Source: JBCCTX01 sp964652565
GTDB taxonomy: Bacteria > Bacteroidota > Bacteroidia > J057
DNA length: 64,000 nucleotides
NCBI GenBank assembly: GCA_964652565.1
Contig: CAZZEC010000003.1
Coordinates: forward strand, 19,867 to 83,866
Reading direction: 5' to 3'
The notes below the pieces were generated by a model. It was not told the origin of the DNA and did not search any database. It was given only the letters and a program-made list of their open reading frames with translations. Every line of letters starts with the position of its first letter. Position 1 is the stretch's first letter. Positions 27,047 through 36,269 of the stretch are shown in pieces. The position numbers and the translations under genes were made by a program.

Positions 27047-29503
27047 TTATTTTACTTTTTGTGGAGTTGTTAGTGGAACTTTCACCTTTACTAATGTCCC
27101 TTCCCCGGTATTTTCAAAGTACAACAGGTTTTTGATACCATAAATATTTTCGAATCTTTTAATGGTATTGCTAAGTCCAGTACTTTTATAGATCCTGGTG
27201 AGATCAATACCAGGGCCATTATCCAGTACTTTTACTACGAGGTACCCATCTTCTCCATACCCACGAATTGATACTTCACCAGGATGAAGCACCTTTGAGA
27301 TACCATGTTTAATGCAATTTTCAACTAATGTTTGTAACACGAATGCAGGAATTTCTGTATCGATTACTTCGGGTTCAATATTTATATGAAAAGTAAGTCG
27401 TTCTCCAAACCTGATTTTTTCAAGTTCCAGATAAGTTGATACCAATTTGATCTCATTTTTTAATGGTACAAGATTCCTATTGGATTCTTTAGTGGTATAG
27501 CGGAAGATGTAGGATAGTTTTTCTATTGCATCTTCTGCTCGTTCGGGAGATTCGTGGACGAGCTCTGTGAGCGAGTTTAAGGTATTAAAAAGAAAATGAG
27601 GATTAATTTGGGATCTCAATGCCATAAGATCTGCCTCATATTTCTGCTGAATCAGTTCCTTTTCACGAGTAATGAGCTGTAAGACATTGAGTGTAAGTTG
27701 TGTTTGTTGGATTAGCTGTGAAATTAATTCCAGATCTGCAAGGTTATATACACCTCTTCTTTTTTTTCCCAACATCAGTAAAGCATAGAGATCTTCACTT
27801 ACTGTGATAGGGTTGATGAGACTATACGATGATTTTAGTACTACATCTTCTAACTCGCTGGAAAACCTGAAGGATGCGATCTCCTTATTTCTGGACCAAA
27901 CTGATTGATTATCTGTGGTTAATTCCCGATATATATGTTCGTATTGTCCACTGGACATATCGGGGTCATTCTGCTCTTCTGCATCCTCATGCCACCATAT
28001 ATGCACAGCATCTGCATTAAAATAATGTATAAGTTGATCTACGAGGTCCTTGCGCAACAGCCGAGTAGAAGTATACTGTGGAATTCGAGCTATAAATGTT
28101 CTGAAATTTTTGGTTTTTTCCTGTTGTGCTGTGATGAAGAATTTCCTGACTTTGCTCTCATTTGAGAGGTAGATCTGACGAATGGCTAATATCGATACCA
28201 GGAAAGTACCAAATTCCAGGAATCGTTGATAGGGATTACTCGGAAGCCAATAGGCATAGAGTTGACTGATCAAGAGGTACAGTGCGATACTTACAATGAC
28301 AAATACAAGATATTGTATACTTCTCGTAACGACTAATATAACTTTTCCAAATTGTAACTGTAAGATGGCTGCATTCACGAGTGGAAAAAACAGCATGAAG
28401 TGATAGACACCTAAGTCATGCTCTCCTTGAATAGGAAAGATTTCTTTTCCCCACACATGATAATAGATTCCCAAAGTGGAAATCACTGCTGCAAAAACTA
28501 ATGCAATAAAATTCCTCACTGCCAAAGGCTGCCGTATGATAAATCTTCGGGCGACAAATAGCGCAGTTCCTCCCAGTAGATGAATATAAAAATACAGAAA
28601 CATCGTTTCTTCGATCAAATCGTGATAAAAACGAAGTTGCTGTTTGATAAATATGATATCTATGATTTGATAGACAAACCAGAAACCTATGAATAGTGAT
28701 GGGATGAGGACTTCATATCTTTTGAAGTACGACTTTATAAAAAAGTAATTTAACAGGTAGGAAATCAATAGTGCGGTGTAAATGACAATGAAAATCTTTT
28801 CGAGGAAGATATTGGGGAAATCACTTTGAACAATCAGGTAGAGGCTGTGAATAAGTTGAAGCAAAAAAAACAATAACCCACATAATATGAGAATAAGGGT
28901 AGGTCTGTACTTCAAAAAATTACCTTGCATGAGCGGTAGCAAGATAAATAACATGATTAGAGAAATAAATGCACCAATTCCTGATAGCCAGAGACTTAGC
29001 TGCCAGTATAGTCCATTGCTATTGAATGAAAACGAAAGTCTGAACGCATTGAGAATATATTCTGAATCTCTGCTGCCATCACTGTAAAACAAATTAACTT
29101 CCGATTCCTGAGGTTGAAGTACCCGTACCAGTATTACTTGACCGGGGGATGTAGCTTGCGAGAGATAGTCTAGCGCTTCAGCATTAAAGACCGTGATATT
29201 GTCATTACCTGGACCATCTATTTCTATGAGTTTATCCCCAGGCTTGAGATCATTGATATTTTTATTTTTAAATATACCAAAGGATCTATAGCGTATGAGA
29301 GGATGAATAGATTGAACAATCACACCATTTTCTGTGTCGTTCCATTCTATCCAGTCATTTCCTTCAAAGTCAGATTGTATATTGTTATCGATGAGAAAGT
29401 TATCAATATAACCTGCGTTATCATAGAAAAAGTAAACCAGAGCAAAAAGACTCACATAGAAGAGTCCTAAAATAACATAACTTATCCATGGATAGCGTTT
29501 CAT
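27047..29503 (-). CDS. membrane histidine kinase, LytS-type, with PDZ-like sensor domain
   Basis: An approximately 818-aa sensor kinase; the start at 29503 (MKRYPWISY) is preferred over 29527, which adds eight residues before the first helix. Order: one membrane helix, a periplasmic PDZ-like domain (IFKNKNINDLKPGDKLIEID... VILVRVLQ), about seven or eight membrane helices, a GAF-like region (VDQLIHYFNADAVHIWWHE... LELISQLIQQTQLTLNVLQ), the His_kinase box LRSQINPHFLFNTLNSL with the phospho-accepting His, and a HATPase with LVENCIKHGI and VLDNGPGIDL. The LytTR regulator follows. The PDZ input domain is unusual for this kinase class and may sense exposed protein tails. Confidence 0.9.
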   Translation of the reverse strand: MKRYPWISYVILGLFYVSLFALVYFFYDNAGYIDNFLIDNNIQSDFEGNDWIEWNDTENGVIVQSIHPLIRYRSFGIFKNKNINDLKPGDKLIEIDGPGNDNITVFNAEALDYLSQATSPGQVILVRVLQPQESEVNLFYSDGSRDSEYILNAFRLSFSFNSNGLYWQLSLWLSGIGAFISLIMLFILLPLMQGNFLKYRPTLILILCGLLFFLLQLIHSLYLIVQSDFPNIFLEKIFIVIYTALLISYLLNYFFIKSYFKRYEVLIPSLFIGFWFVYQIIDIIFIKQQLRFYHDLIEETMFLYFYIHLLGGTALFVARRFIIRQPLAVRNFIALVFAAVISTLGIYYHVWGKEIFPIQGEHDLGVYHFMLFFPLVNAAILQLQFGKVILVVTRSIQYLVFVIVSIALYLLISQLYAYWLPSNPYQRFLEFGTFLVSILAIRQIYLSNESKVRKFFITAQQEKTKNFRTFIARIPQYTSTRLLRKDLVDQLIHYFNADAVHIWWHEDAEEQNDPDMSSGQYEHIYRELTTDNQSVWSRNKEIASFRFSSELEDVVLKSSYSLINPITVSEDLYALLMLGKKRRGVYNLADLELISQLIQQTQLTLNVLQLITREKELIQQKYEADLMALRSQINPHFLFNTLNSLTELVHESPERAEDAIEKLSYIFRYTTKESNRNLVPLKNEIKLVSTYLELEKIRFGERLTFHINIEPEVIDTEIPAFVLQTLVENCIKHGISKVLHPGEVSIRGYGEDGYLVVKVLDNGPGIDLTRIYKSTGLSNTIKRFENIYGIKNLLYFENTGEGTLVKVKVPLTTPQKVK

Positions 29504-29549
29504 CCTAAATATTTTCTCCTGGCACAACTACAATTAAGCAAAAACCCAT

Positions 29550-29631
29550 AAAAAAAACTAGGGGACTCGATCCCTTCCGGGAGAATCAACCCTAGCCCTT
29601 GCTCTTGTATTCCAGGATTACCGTCCTGTTT
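29550..29631 (-). ncRNA. candidate small RNA or attenuator ahead of the kinase
   Basis: On the minus strand the stem CTAGGG/CCCTAG encloses TTGAT/ATCGA and an inner CCC-GGAA-GGG tetraloop hairpin (29558-29595), followed by eight Us (29550-29557). A second small hairpin (AGGA, CGGTAA, TCCT) lies upstream, and an exact TAnnTTTG box (TATTTTTG) occurs at 29637-29644, giving a transcript of about 82 nt. It could be an independent small RNA or a terminator in the kinase leader. Short noncoding RNA families such as Flavo-1 are known in this phylum, but I cannot match it to one. Confidence 0.5.
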
Positions 29632-29636
29632 CGATT

Positions 29637-29644
29637 CAAAAATA
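29637..29644 (-). promoter_or_regulatory. TAnnTTTG -7 box of the small RNA candidate
   Basis: TATTTTTG on the minus strand matches the Bacteroidota -7 consensus TAnnTTTG exactly. No convincing -33 TTTG was found at the right distance, so this is a half-supported promoter. Confidence 0.4.
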
Positions 29645-29915
29645 GGGTAAGAATCATTGGGTTATTAAGTGTAATACATGAATTGTTAGATTTATAACAA
29701 GAATGGTTATAACCCTAGTATTAATTGTAATTATGGTTTATATTGAGTTTTTGTGATAAATTTATAGGTAAGCTTATTTTAAAGGAATAGAGTTAAATTT
29801 GATTTTTAATAATATTCTGTATAATACCTATACTTTTAAAGGGTAATATTTATGTGTATATAATATTATTTCCTTCGAGCAGTTGGGTGTCAATATTTTA
29901 TGATATATATGGCAC
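29645..29915. other. AT-rich intergenic region, nothing recognised
   Basis: Between the small RNA candidate and the lipoprotein promoter box. Very AT-rich; no ORF, RNA or strong hairpin seen. Confidence 0.5.
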
Positions 29916-29923
29916 TAACTTTG
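29916..29923 (+). promoter_or_regulatory. putative -7 box TAACTTTG
   Basis: An exact TAnnTTTG match 43 bp before the start codon of the lipoprotein gene at 29967. The -33 element is not clear. Confidence 0.4.
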
Positions 29924-29966
29924 TTGATTATATTGCGTTAATTACAAAAAAGATTAACATACTTAT

Positions 29967-30500
29967 ATGATAGGCTTTTCAAGATGGAAAACACTTCCTT
30001 TGGTATTTCTGGCTGCCTGGGTAATTTTCTCAGGTTGTAGTGAAGATTGTGATCCTTCGTTAAATGAAGAAATTGGGGATGAGTTTTTTACCATTGAATA
30101 TCAAACCCCTGCAGGCCAGAACTATTTGACAGAGATCTATAACACCTCTGAGGTATTTGTATATCTAGACACTACTGGTGGCAGAATTCCTGAACCTCCT
30201 ATAGAACTTATACGTCCTGCATTTAAAGATGGAAAATTTGGACCTTTTAGATATACTGAAAGGTTTATCAACCAAGCCTTGGACCAGGTAAATCAAATTT
30301 CCTTTGATGGGGTTTTGCATCAATTTGACTATCATATCTATAAAGGGGAAGAATTTGGTGAAGACGTGCTAAGGGTAGAATTTTTCCTTGAAGTAGATGA
30401 GTGCAACCGTAGATGGAACACGATTAGGTATTTCTTTAACGAACGCTTACTGGATGAGTTTCGGGATGTTCAACAAGCTGAAATAGTGATAGTAGAATAG
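29967..30500 (+). CDS. hypothetical lipoprotein (177 aa)
   Basis: SPII signal peptide with lipobox VIFSGC; the mature protein begins CSEDCDPS, and a further Cys occurs near the end (DECNRRW). The remainder looks like an all-beta fold (FFTIEYQTPAGQNYLTEIYN, EVFVYLD, VLRVEFFLEVDECNRRWNTIRYF). Not assigned to a family. A single-gene unit with a promoter-like box upstream and a hairpin terminator 38 bp after the stop. Likely at the outer membrane; function unknown. Confidence 0.75.
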   Translation: MIGFSRWKTLPLVFLAAWVIFSGCSEDCDPSLNEEIGDEFFTIEYQTPAGQNYLTEIYNTSEVFVYLDTTGGRIPEPPIELIRPAFKDGKFGPFRYTERFINQALDQVNQISFDGVLHQFDYHIYKGEEFGEDVLRVEFFLEVDECNRRWNTIRYFFNERLLDEFRDVQQAEIVIVE

Positions 30501-30537
30501 CCTAGAGGACATTTTCTAAGAAAATCGCTTAAGTTAA

Positions 30538-30573
30538 AAAGGAGATTAAGACCCAATCGTCAATCTCCTTTTC
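30538..30573 (+). terminator. intrinsic terminator
   Basis: Stem AAGGAGATT with AATCTCCTT around a 14-base loop, followed by TTTT. It ends the lipoprotein transcript and may also serve the convergent 61-aa gene, since the reverse strand has a T run as well. Confidence 0.8.
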
Positions 30574-30584
30574 ATCATTTTAGC

Positions 30585-30770
30585 CTAGGCTATCGGTGTG
30601 GTTCTGTTACCAAACAGAAGCCATAAGATAGGTCCAAGCACGGGCAGAAATACAATAGCTAGTGTCCAAAGCAGCTTACTGGAATTTTGGACCCCCTTAT
30701 CCCTCCAAATAGCGAGAAGGATTCCTACAGTAAAGACTAGCCAAAGAATTTTCAATAACATACTAATCAT
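30585..30770 (-). CDS. PLDc_N-domain small membrane protein
   Basis: A 61-aa protein with two membrane helices (LLKILWLVFTVGILLAIW and LLWTLAIVFLPVLGPILWLLFG). The second helix carries the VFLPVLGPILWLLFGN pattern of the phospholipase D/cardiolipin-synthase N-terminal domain found alone in many Bacteroidota. No catalytic HKD domain is present. Probably an inner-membrane accessory protein; role unknown. Confidence 0.78.
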   Translation of the reverse strand: MISMLLKILWLVFTVGILLAIWRDKGVQNSSKLLWTLAIVFLPVLGPILWLLFGNRTTPIA

Positions 30771-30874
30771 ATCTAATCTATAGCTTTTATGCTTTCATAC
30801 GGGATTATTTCCATTTGGGTTAAATTGGTCTGCCAACTATGTTAAATTATCGGCAACATATCTGCAGAAAACTA

Positions 30875-31894
30875 TTAGTGATCGTAACCTTCTTTATCTT
30901 GATTATTAAGTGCTATCTCATTTTCATAGTTTGATATATCTTCATCTTCCGATGGCTCGGGGTTTGGAATGCGTTGGAATAGTTTCTGCCAGTCATCCCA
31001 TCTATACCTAAAGGCAACAATAGCTAAAAATATACCTGCAGGGATAAACCAACCTAACACCATAAATGATACATTTATTTCAGATATAGTAAAGAGAGCT
31101 GGAGTCTGTATGACAGAACCTGAGAAGGTGACAATAGTTGCTCCGTATACATTATTTGCAGCGTGCATACCTAAGGCTAGTTCAATTCGTTCATCCATTA
31201 AGGTAATAATCCCGGTTAATATTCCTACTCCTATGTAATTGATGACCAAGATATATCCATACTTCCCAATTTCTGGATTTGCCATGTGAAGAGAGGCAAA
31301 AAATAGGGAAGTAAATAAAATAGCTATCCATCCCTTTCGCGTTCCTGCCCCAATTCCCTGCATTAAATAGCCTCTAAAAAGAAGCTCTTCAGCAGATGTC
31401 TGTAGAGGAAGAAAAAGTATACTTACAATGAGTATTGGAAAAAATGCTACAGGCTCAAATGTGAATGAATAATTACTGGGCGCCATGAGATATGCAATGA
31501 TTTCAAGTAGGATGGTAAGCCCAAACCAGATTCCGAACGACAGAAAGAATCTGCCCCAGTCAATATTGCCCGAAGCGGAAAACAACGTGAAAAAATTGCG
31601 TTTATGTAGCCCGGTTAGGCAAATCCATAAACCCAGAATCACAAAAATAAAAGGAAGGATAATTAGAAATAGACTAAGAGCAGGTGGTATCCCCAGCCCA
31701 GAAATATCAATGGCTCCATCTGAACTTAATAATTTAGAAGGATCTTCAGCAATTACATACAATATTCCAAATGTAAGTATCTGTCCAGCAAAGTTGATAG
31801 CCGTAACGATTAAGACGCCCACGAGATACAACCACAATTTAGGTCGATCTTCCCATGCGCTTTGTATATAAGAAAATTTGGGTAGACGATTCAT
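30875..31894 (-). CDS. CPBP-family intramembrane glutamic protease (CAAX protease-like)
   Basis: A 339-aa multi-helix membrane protein of the CPBP/Abi family. Active-site motif 1 is EELLFRG (residues 169-175), motif 2 FFASLHMANPEIG, and motif 3 contains HAANNVYGA, so the Glu, Arg, His and Asn set is complete. About eight membrane helices, and an acidic C-terminal cytoplasmic tail (NPEPSEDEDISNYENE). Family members cleave in the membrane; the substrate is not evident. Divergent from the hydrolase gene, with only 41 bp between the starts. Confidence 0.88.
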   Translation of the reverse strand: MNRLPKFSYIQSAWEDRPKLWLYLVGVLIVTAINFAGQILTFGILYVIAEDPSKLLSSDGAIDISGLGIPPALSLFLIILPFIFVILGLWICLTGLHKRNFFTLFSASGNIDWGRFFLSFGIWFGLTILLEIIAYLMAPSNYSFTFEPVAFFPILIVSILFLPLQTSAEELLFRGYLMQGIGAGTRKGWIAILFTSLFFASLHMANPEIGKYGYILVINYIGVGILTGIITLMDERIELALGMHAANNVYGATIVTFSGSVIQTPALFTISEINVSFMVLGWFIPAGIFLAIVAFRYRWDDWQKLFQRIPNPEPSEDEDISNYENEIALNNQDKEGYDH

Positions 31895-31935
31895 AAATGA
31901 TATTTATACCTTTACTGTTTAAAAGTAAATAATAT

Positions 31936-32709
31936 ATGCCCACTATTCAATTTTCGCATGCAAATGGATTTTCCGCCAGTACGTATCGGACATTTCTGAA
32001 TTATTTTGAAAATGACTTTCAGGTTTATGCCGTGGAAAAGTTTGGGCACAGTAACGACTATCCGGTAGATACCAACTGGTTTCCAATGGTGGATCAACTC
32101 ATTGATCACATTGAGCAATATGCTCAAGAACCTGTAATTGGAGTAGGACATTCACTAGGAGGGATTCTCACATTCTTAGCAGCTCAACGCAGACCCAGGC
32201 TGTTTCAACAAATCATTGTCATGGACCCTCCCATGTTTTCAAGCTTTAAACGCACAGTCATAGGTATGAGTCAACGGCTTAACATTGCCCACAAAACTAT
32301 TCCACCAGCTAAGAAGACACTGAGGAGGAGAAGATATTTTGAGACTAAAGAGGAAGCATATCATTACCTTAAGCCTAAGCGTCTATTTAAAAACTTTGAT
32401 GAGCGCTGTTTTAAAGACTTTATCACCTATGGGATCACTAGCGAAAAGGATGCATTTACATTGGACTTTTCAGTAGATTTGGAATATAAAATATTTCTGA
32501 CCATCCCAACGAAGTTTACCTGGAAAGTGGAAGTGCCTATGCACTTTTTATATTCTGGAAAGCATGAGGTACTGGATCTCAATGATATCAAAGAACTTCA
32601 GCGAAAACTCAAAAGAGCCGAATTTTTAGCATGTCAAGAAGGAGGTCATATGTTTCCTTTAGAGGACCCGGAAAGAATCAGTCAACTTATTAAAGAAATA
32701 GCTCTTTAA
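31936..32709 (+). CDS. alpha/beta hydrolase
   Basis: A 257-aa alpha/beta-hydrolase fold protein. The N-terminal oxyanion region has FSHANGFSASTYR, the nucleophile elbow is GVGHSLGG (Ser), the acid is likely Asp/Glu in LYSGKHEVLDL, and the base His is in EGGHMFPLEDPERI. No signal peptide, so cytoplasmic. The SHANGFxxxxY opening is a recognisable subfamily, but the substrate is unknown. Confidence 0.87.
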   Translation: MPTIQFSHANGFSASTYRTFLNYFENDFQVYAVEKFGHSNDYPVDTNWFPMVDQLIDHIEQYAQEPVIGVGHSLGGILTFLAAQRRPRLFQQIIVMDPPMFSSFKRTVIGMSQRLNIAHKTIPPAKKTLRRRRYFETKEEAYHYLKPKRLFKNFDERCFKDFITYGITSEKDAFTLDFSVDLEYKIFLTIPTKFTWKVEVPMHFLYSGKHEVLDLNDIKELQRKLKRAEFLACQEGGHMFPLEDPERISQLIKEIAL

Positions 32710-33152
32710 GGTTGGATATAGAAAGTTATTAGTATCGCTATTTGGGATTCAATGTTTAAAGTCGTAATCAATCCCCCCTGTATTAGTACAAGAGAAATTC
32801 TTCTAACAGATTCTGGATTATTCCATTATGATTATTTGAAATAGAAAAGATGATGAGTCTAATTATATCTCCGCAATTAGATGGAATCTTTATTTCAAAA
32901 AATAAATTAAATTTATTTTAATAAAATTATTATTTGATATTTTAATATTATTGACTAATATTGAAATATGAAATGTATATTATATTGATATTTAAATTTT
33001 TATTATTAGGACACTATAATTTTATAGTGTCTTTCGTGCTCCTTACTATCACAAATTAATCTTCACATCTCACATTCAATATCTCATACACTTGATAATC
33101 AAGTGATGAGAGTTCTTTTAGCCAGTTGTGTTAGGTTTTTTAATAATTGTGA
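32710..33152. other. AT-rich intergenic region with a 22-bp palindrome
   Basis: No gene. A perfect 22-bp palindrome (GACACTATAA and its complement, 33010-33031) is followed by TTTCG and may be a weak terminator for the hydrolase gene. The remainder is AT-rich, and no clear promoter for the following T9SS gene was seen. Confidence 0.5.
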
Positions 33153-36100
33153 ATGAATCGAAGCTCGATGATCAATCATTTTACACGTCAATATTCCGCA
33201 GTTCTTAATTGTCTCGGAATCTTAGTCTTGCTTTTGGGATATTTTGAAAATATACATGCACAGCATACATTTTTCACGAGGGTTATTGACCCATCTGTAG
33301 ATGGTGGTAAATATGTCCTTCCCCTATTAAATAATACTCGTATTCAAGAAGAGGTGAGTGAGGTACATTCTTTCCAGGTTGCAGGGGCGAGCTTCACTGA
33401 ACATGCAAAAGATTCCATACCCCCTGCCCCCGACTATATATTAACATGGGTCTACCAGGGAGAAATTTTACAAAAAGATACCATAAGGGTGTGCTTGGGG
33501 GATTCTCTTGGGAAATTTTTCATGAACCTGTCGGATAGTACTGATATGATTTTGCGCCAGGTGGCAAAAGGAGCATATTATGAAATCCCAATCGCTGCTA
33601 AAGATAGCCTAATTGCAATTACATTACCCGCCACTCATAGAATGGAAGGTAGCTTTACTTTTGTTTCCTTCCCTGATGCAAATAAGAATGGAAAACTCGA
33701 TGATATGGAAGCTTCTTTTCCAGGTGATACACTGGTTTATACTGTAATTGTTTCAGATAATATTGTATTTACAAAGCAAGCCAGGGACGTTTCTACCTGT
33801 GAAGGAGGAGTAGTTAAATTAAGCGTAGATGTGGAGGAAGCCACAGGTGGGAACTGGCAATATTGGGATAACCATAAATGGGTTAATGTAGAAGAGACAA
33901 ATACAGAAATGATACTTTCAAATGTGTCTCGAGAATGGGATGGTTATCGCATGAGGTATTTTGCGTATAATTATTGTGGGGATACGGCTTATTCCGATGT
34001 TGCAACAATTAGCGTTGATACTACTTGTAGCATAGCGATAGAAAGTCCTTGTAGCTGCATGTTTGAAACGTCACCCGGCTTATCTCAAAAAGGGAGGTAT
34101 GCTGAGAGAATTAAGATAAAAGCCCCTGCGGGTCTAACGATGCTAATAGGTGAGGGTTCGAAAGGCTTTTACAAAGCTAGTACTCAGGGTGACCCCGAAG
34201 CCTATTATCCCGGCGATACTATCCCCGAGTCTTCTCCAGGTTCCTATCTGTTGGACATCATGGTAATAGAAGGATCTCAATACTCATTCTATGTGTCGAT
34301 AGACTCTTCTAAAAATATCATGGAAGCACTTACAATAACAAAATCGTGTGGAGCTTCTTCTCAAATTTTACTACATCCCAAAGACACTTCCGTATGTCCA
34401 GGGGAAGATGCTTCATTTACCATAAAGGTCCAGGGGGCCGACAGCATTTCCTGTCAGGTTAAATGGAATAGTGAAAATGAGTTTGTGGAAGTTAGTGGGC
34501 AAGGGAAATTAAATGGTGGGGAAATCACAGAAGAATACACCACTGTTAATACCCAATCTATTCATGACAGCTTGATGTATAGGGTATTAGCATTTTCTTG
34601 TGGTACTGCTATATCTGACACAGGATTGTTAGATGTATCTAACATATATACAGGTACTCTTTTTAGTGAATTTGTATCATGCCTGGATTCTTCCATGATG
34701 TTGAGTGCTGTTCATCAAGATGAACCTATAGTACCAGAAGGACATAGTATATGGTATTTGTTAGCACAAGGGGAGGATTCTCACATCATAAAGGTGTCGA
34801 ATTCTCCCACATTCAGAATTGCTTTTCCAGGGACTTATAGTATTCATACATTTATTGCAGAAAACCGGGACTTACCAGGGCAACATATATTGGATTTTCT
34901 ACCATCATTGGAGCAAAGTGAAATGCCTCTATCCGAATTCTCAGGGATCGTACAATCCTTGGAAATTTGTACAGGTCTTGATAGTATCGGGGTAATTTTT
35001 CATGTTGATAAATGTATCCCTTCAGCAGTATGTAATCAAACTACGTATGTCGCTGAGCTTTCCAATTGGGATGAAAGAAGTAAAAGAGTAAATCCTTTAG
35101 ACCCTATCCTGTACTTTCGAGAATCACTGATTGATGATGGTGAGCAGGAGGACTCTACACTACATCAATTTATATTGAATGGCGCAGGACAGCTTATGGT
35201 TAAAAATGATACAGCGATAATTATGGGTATTGCCGCTAGTAAGGCAGATACATCAGCCAAACTGGATATGAGGTTGGTTTTGATTTCGCCACACAATTAT
35301 AAGGATAGGTCTACCGAAGAAGGTATTTGGTTAGCACAACGAATGGAGGCTCATACTATCGCCATAGACGAATATGATCGGTGGACTCATTGGGTAGTCG
35401 ATACCACCAGTAGGCTATCGGGATTGGGGAGTTTAACTGGCACTTATTTGAAAGTCAGTAATTCTCCATCATCTCTCACCAATAGCATACAAAAGGGGAT
35501 GGGAGTAAATGAGGAAGAAAGTGATAATGCATTGAGTGGAAAGTTTTTATATGAAGGTAAAGTATCTTATCAATCATCCATAGGGCATATTCAAGCACAA
35601 GGAACACTTCATGCTGATATAGTCAATAACGATACGATATGTTCACAACCCATTGTCGGACCCATGCTGTATGATTTTTCAGCACAGCCCATTTCTAAAA
35701 ATACCATTCAGGTAAGGTATGGTACACTAATAGAAGGAAATGGAGGATACATCGTGGTTGAAAGATCTGTGGATGGGCAGATTTTTGAACAGATACAAAT
35801 CGCGGAAGGACAGACAACTCATTTTTATCACCAGCTGCATATATTCACAGATTACGATGAGCATGGAAGTGGACATTTTTTTTACCGGTTAAAAATCGTA
35901 AAACCGGATGGTACATTTGCATATACAGATGTGGTAGAAGTTTACCTGGAAACAATTGAAGATAACCAATATCATGTCTATCCCAATCCTATTGGTCACC
36001 AAACACTGAATGTTCTGGTGAAAGAGCCGCAAGCAGGAGCGTATTTTTACGAATTGTATCAGATGGATGGTAAAAGGGTTGAACGGGATACATTAAACAC

Positions 36101-36206
36101 ATCTGGGAGTAAATTGAATGTAAGCCATTTGTCTTCTGGGGTATATGTGTTAAAAATTATATCACCCGATGGGGATAGTGCAATCAAAAGAATAACTGTG
36201 AAATGA
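33153..36206 (+). CDS. large T9SS-secreted protein with Ig-like repeats
   Basis: A 1017-aa secreted protein. Sec signal with hydrophobic core VLNCLGILVLLLGYF ending HAQ. The middle contains Ig/PKD-like repeats with paired cysteines (VSTCEGGVVKLSVDVEEATG; DTSVCPGEDASFTIKVQG), typical of Bacteroidota cell-surface proteins. The C-terminal type A sorting domain is YHVYPNPIGHQTLNVLV, YELYQMDGKRV, LSSGVYVLKI. No catalytic domain was recognised, so it is probably an adhesin or matrix protein exported by the type IX system. A single gene, followed by a terminator hairpin. Confidence 0.85.
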   Translation: MNRSSMINHFTRQYSAVLNCLGILVLLLGYFENIHAQHTFFTRVIDPSVDGGKYVLPLLNNTRIQEEVSEVHSFQVAGASFTEHAKDSIPPAPDYILTWVYQGEILQKDTIRVCLGDSLGKFFMNLSDSTDMILRQVAKGAYYEIPIAAKDSLIAITLPATHRMEGSFTFVSFPDANKNGKLDDMEASFPGDTLVYTVIVSDNIVFTKQARDVSTCEGGVVKLSVDVEEATGGNWQYWDNHKWVNVEETNTEMILSNVSREWDGYRMRYFAYNYCGDTAYSDVATISVDTTCSIAIESPCSCMFETSPGLSQKGRYAERIKIKAPAGLTMLIGEGSKGFYKASTQGDPEAYYPGDTIPESSPGSYLLDIMVIEGSQYSFYVSIDSSKNIMEALTITKSCGASSQILLHPKDTSVCPGEDASFTIKVQGADSISCQVKWNSENEFVEVSGQGKLNGGEITEEYTTVNTQSIHDSLMYRVLAFSCGTAISDTGLLDVSNIYTGTLFSEFVSCLDSSMMLSAVHQDEPIVPEGHSIWYLLAQGEDSHIIKVSNSPTFRIAFPGTYSIHTFIAENRDLPGQHILDFLPSLEQSEMPLSEFSGIVQSLEICTGLDSIGVIFHVDKCIPSAVCNQTTYVAELSNWDERSKRVNPLDPILYFRESLIDDGEQEDSTLHQFILNGAGQLMVKNDTAIIMGIAASKADTSAKLDMRLVLISPHNYKDRSTEEGIWLAQRMEAHTIAIDEYDRWTHWVVDTTSRLSGLGSLTGTYLKVSNSPSSLTNSIQKGMGVNEEESDNALSGKFLYEGKVSYQSSIGHIQAQGTLHADIVNNDTICSQPIVGPMLYDFSAQPISKNTIQVRYGTLIEGNGGYIVVERSVDGQIFEQIQIAEGQTTHFYHQLHIFTDYDEHGSGHFFYRLKIVKPDGTFAYTDVVEVYLETIEDNQYHVYPNPIGHQTLNVLVKEPQAGAYFYELYQMDGKRVERDTLNTSGSKLNVSHLSSGVYVLKIISPDGDSAIKRITVK

Positions 36207-36233
36207 GCGTGTGTGAATCCATAATCTATCTAA

Positions 36234-36262
36234 AGAGGAAGTCTATTGTTGAGACTTCCTCT
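36234..36262. terminator. bidirectional hairpin between convergent genes
   Basis: A perfect 11-bp stem (AGAGGAAGTCT with AGACTTCCTCT, loop ATTGTTG) lies between the T9SS gene and the convergent lipoprotein. The flanking T runs are short, so efficiency is uncertain. Confidence 0.65.
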
Positions 36263-36269
36263 GTTGATA

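Noticed and set aside
29558..29595. tRNA or SRP RNA
   Set aside because: The segment resembles a T arm and contains CCCGGAAGGG, but no cloverleaf, acceptor stem or the SRP GGAAGGAAGCAGCC core is present.
31912..32151. Minus-strand 79-aa ORF over the hydrolase start
   Set aside because: Lies within the divergent promoter and coding region of a well-supported hydrolase; composition not protein-like.
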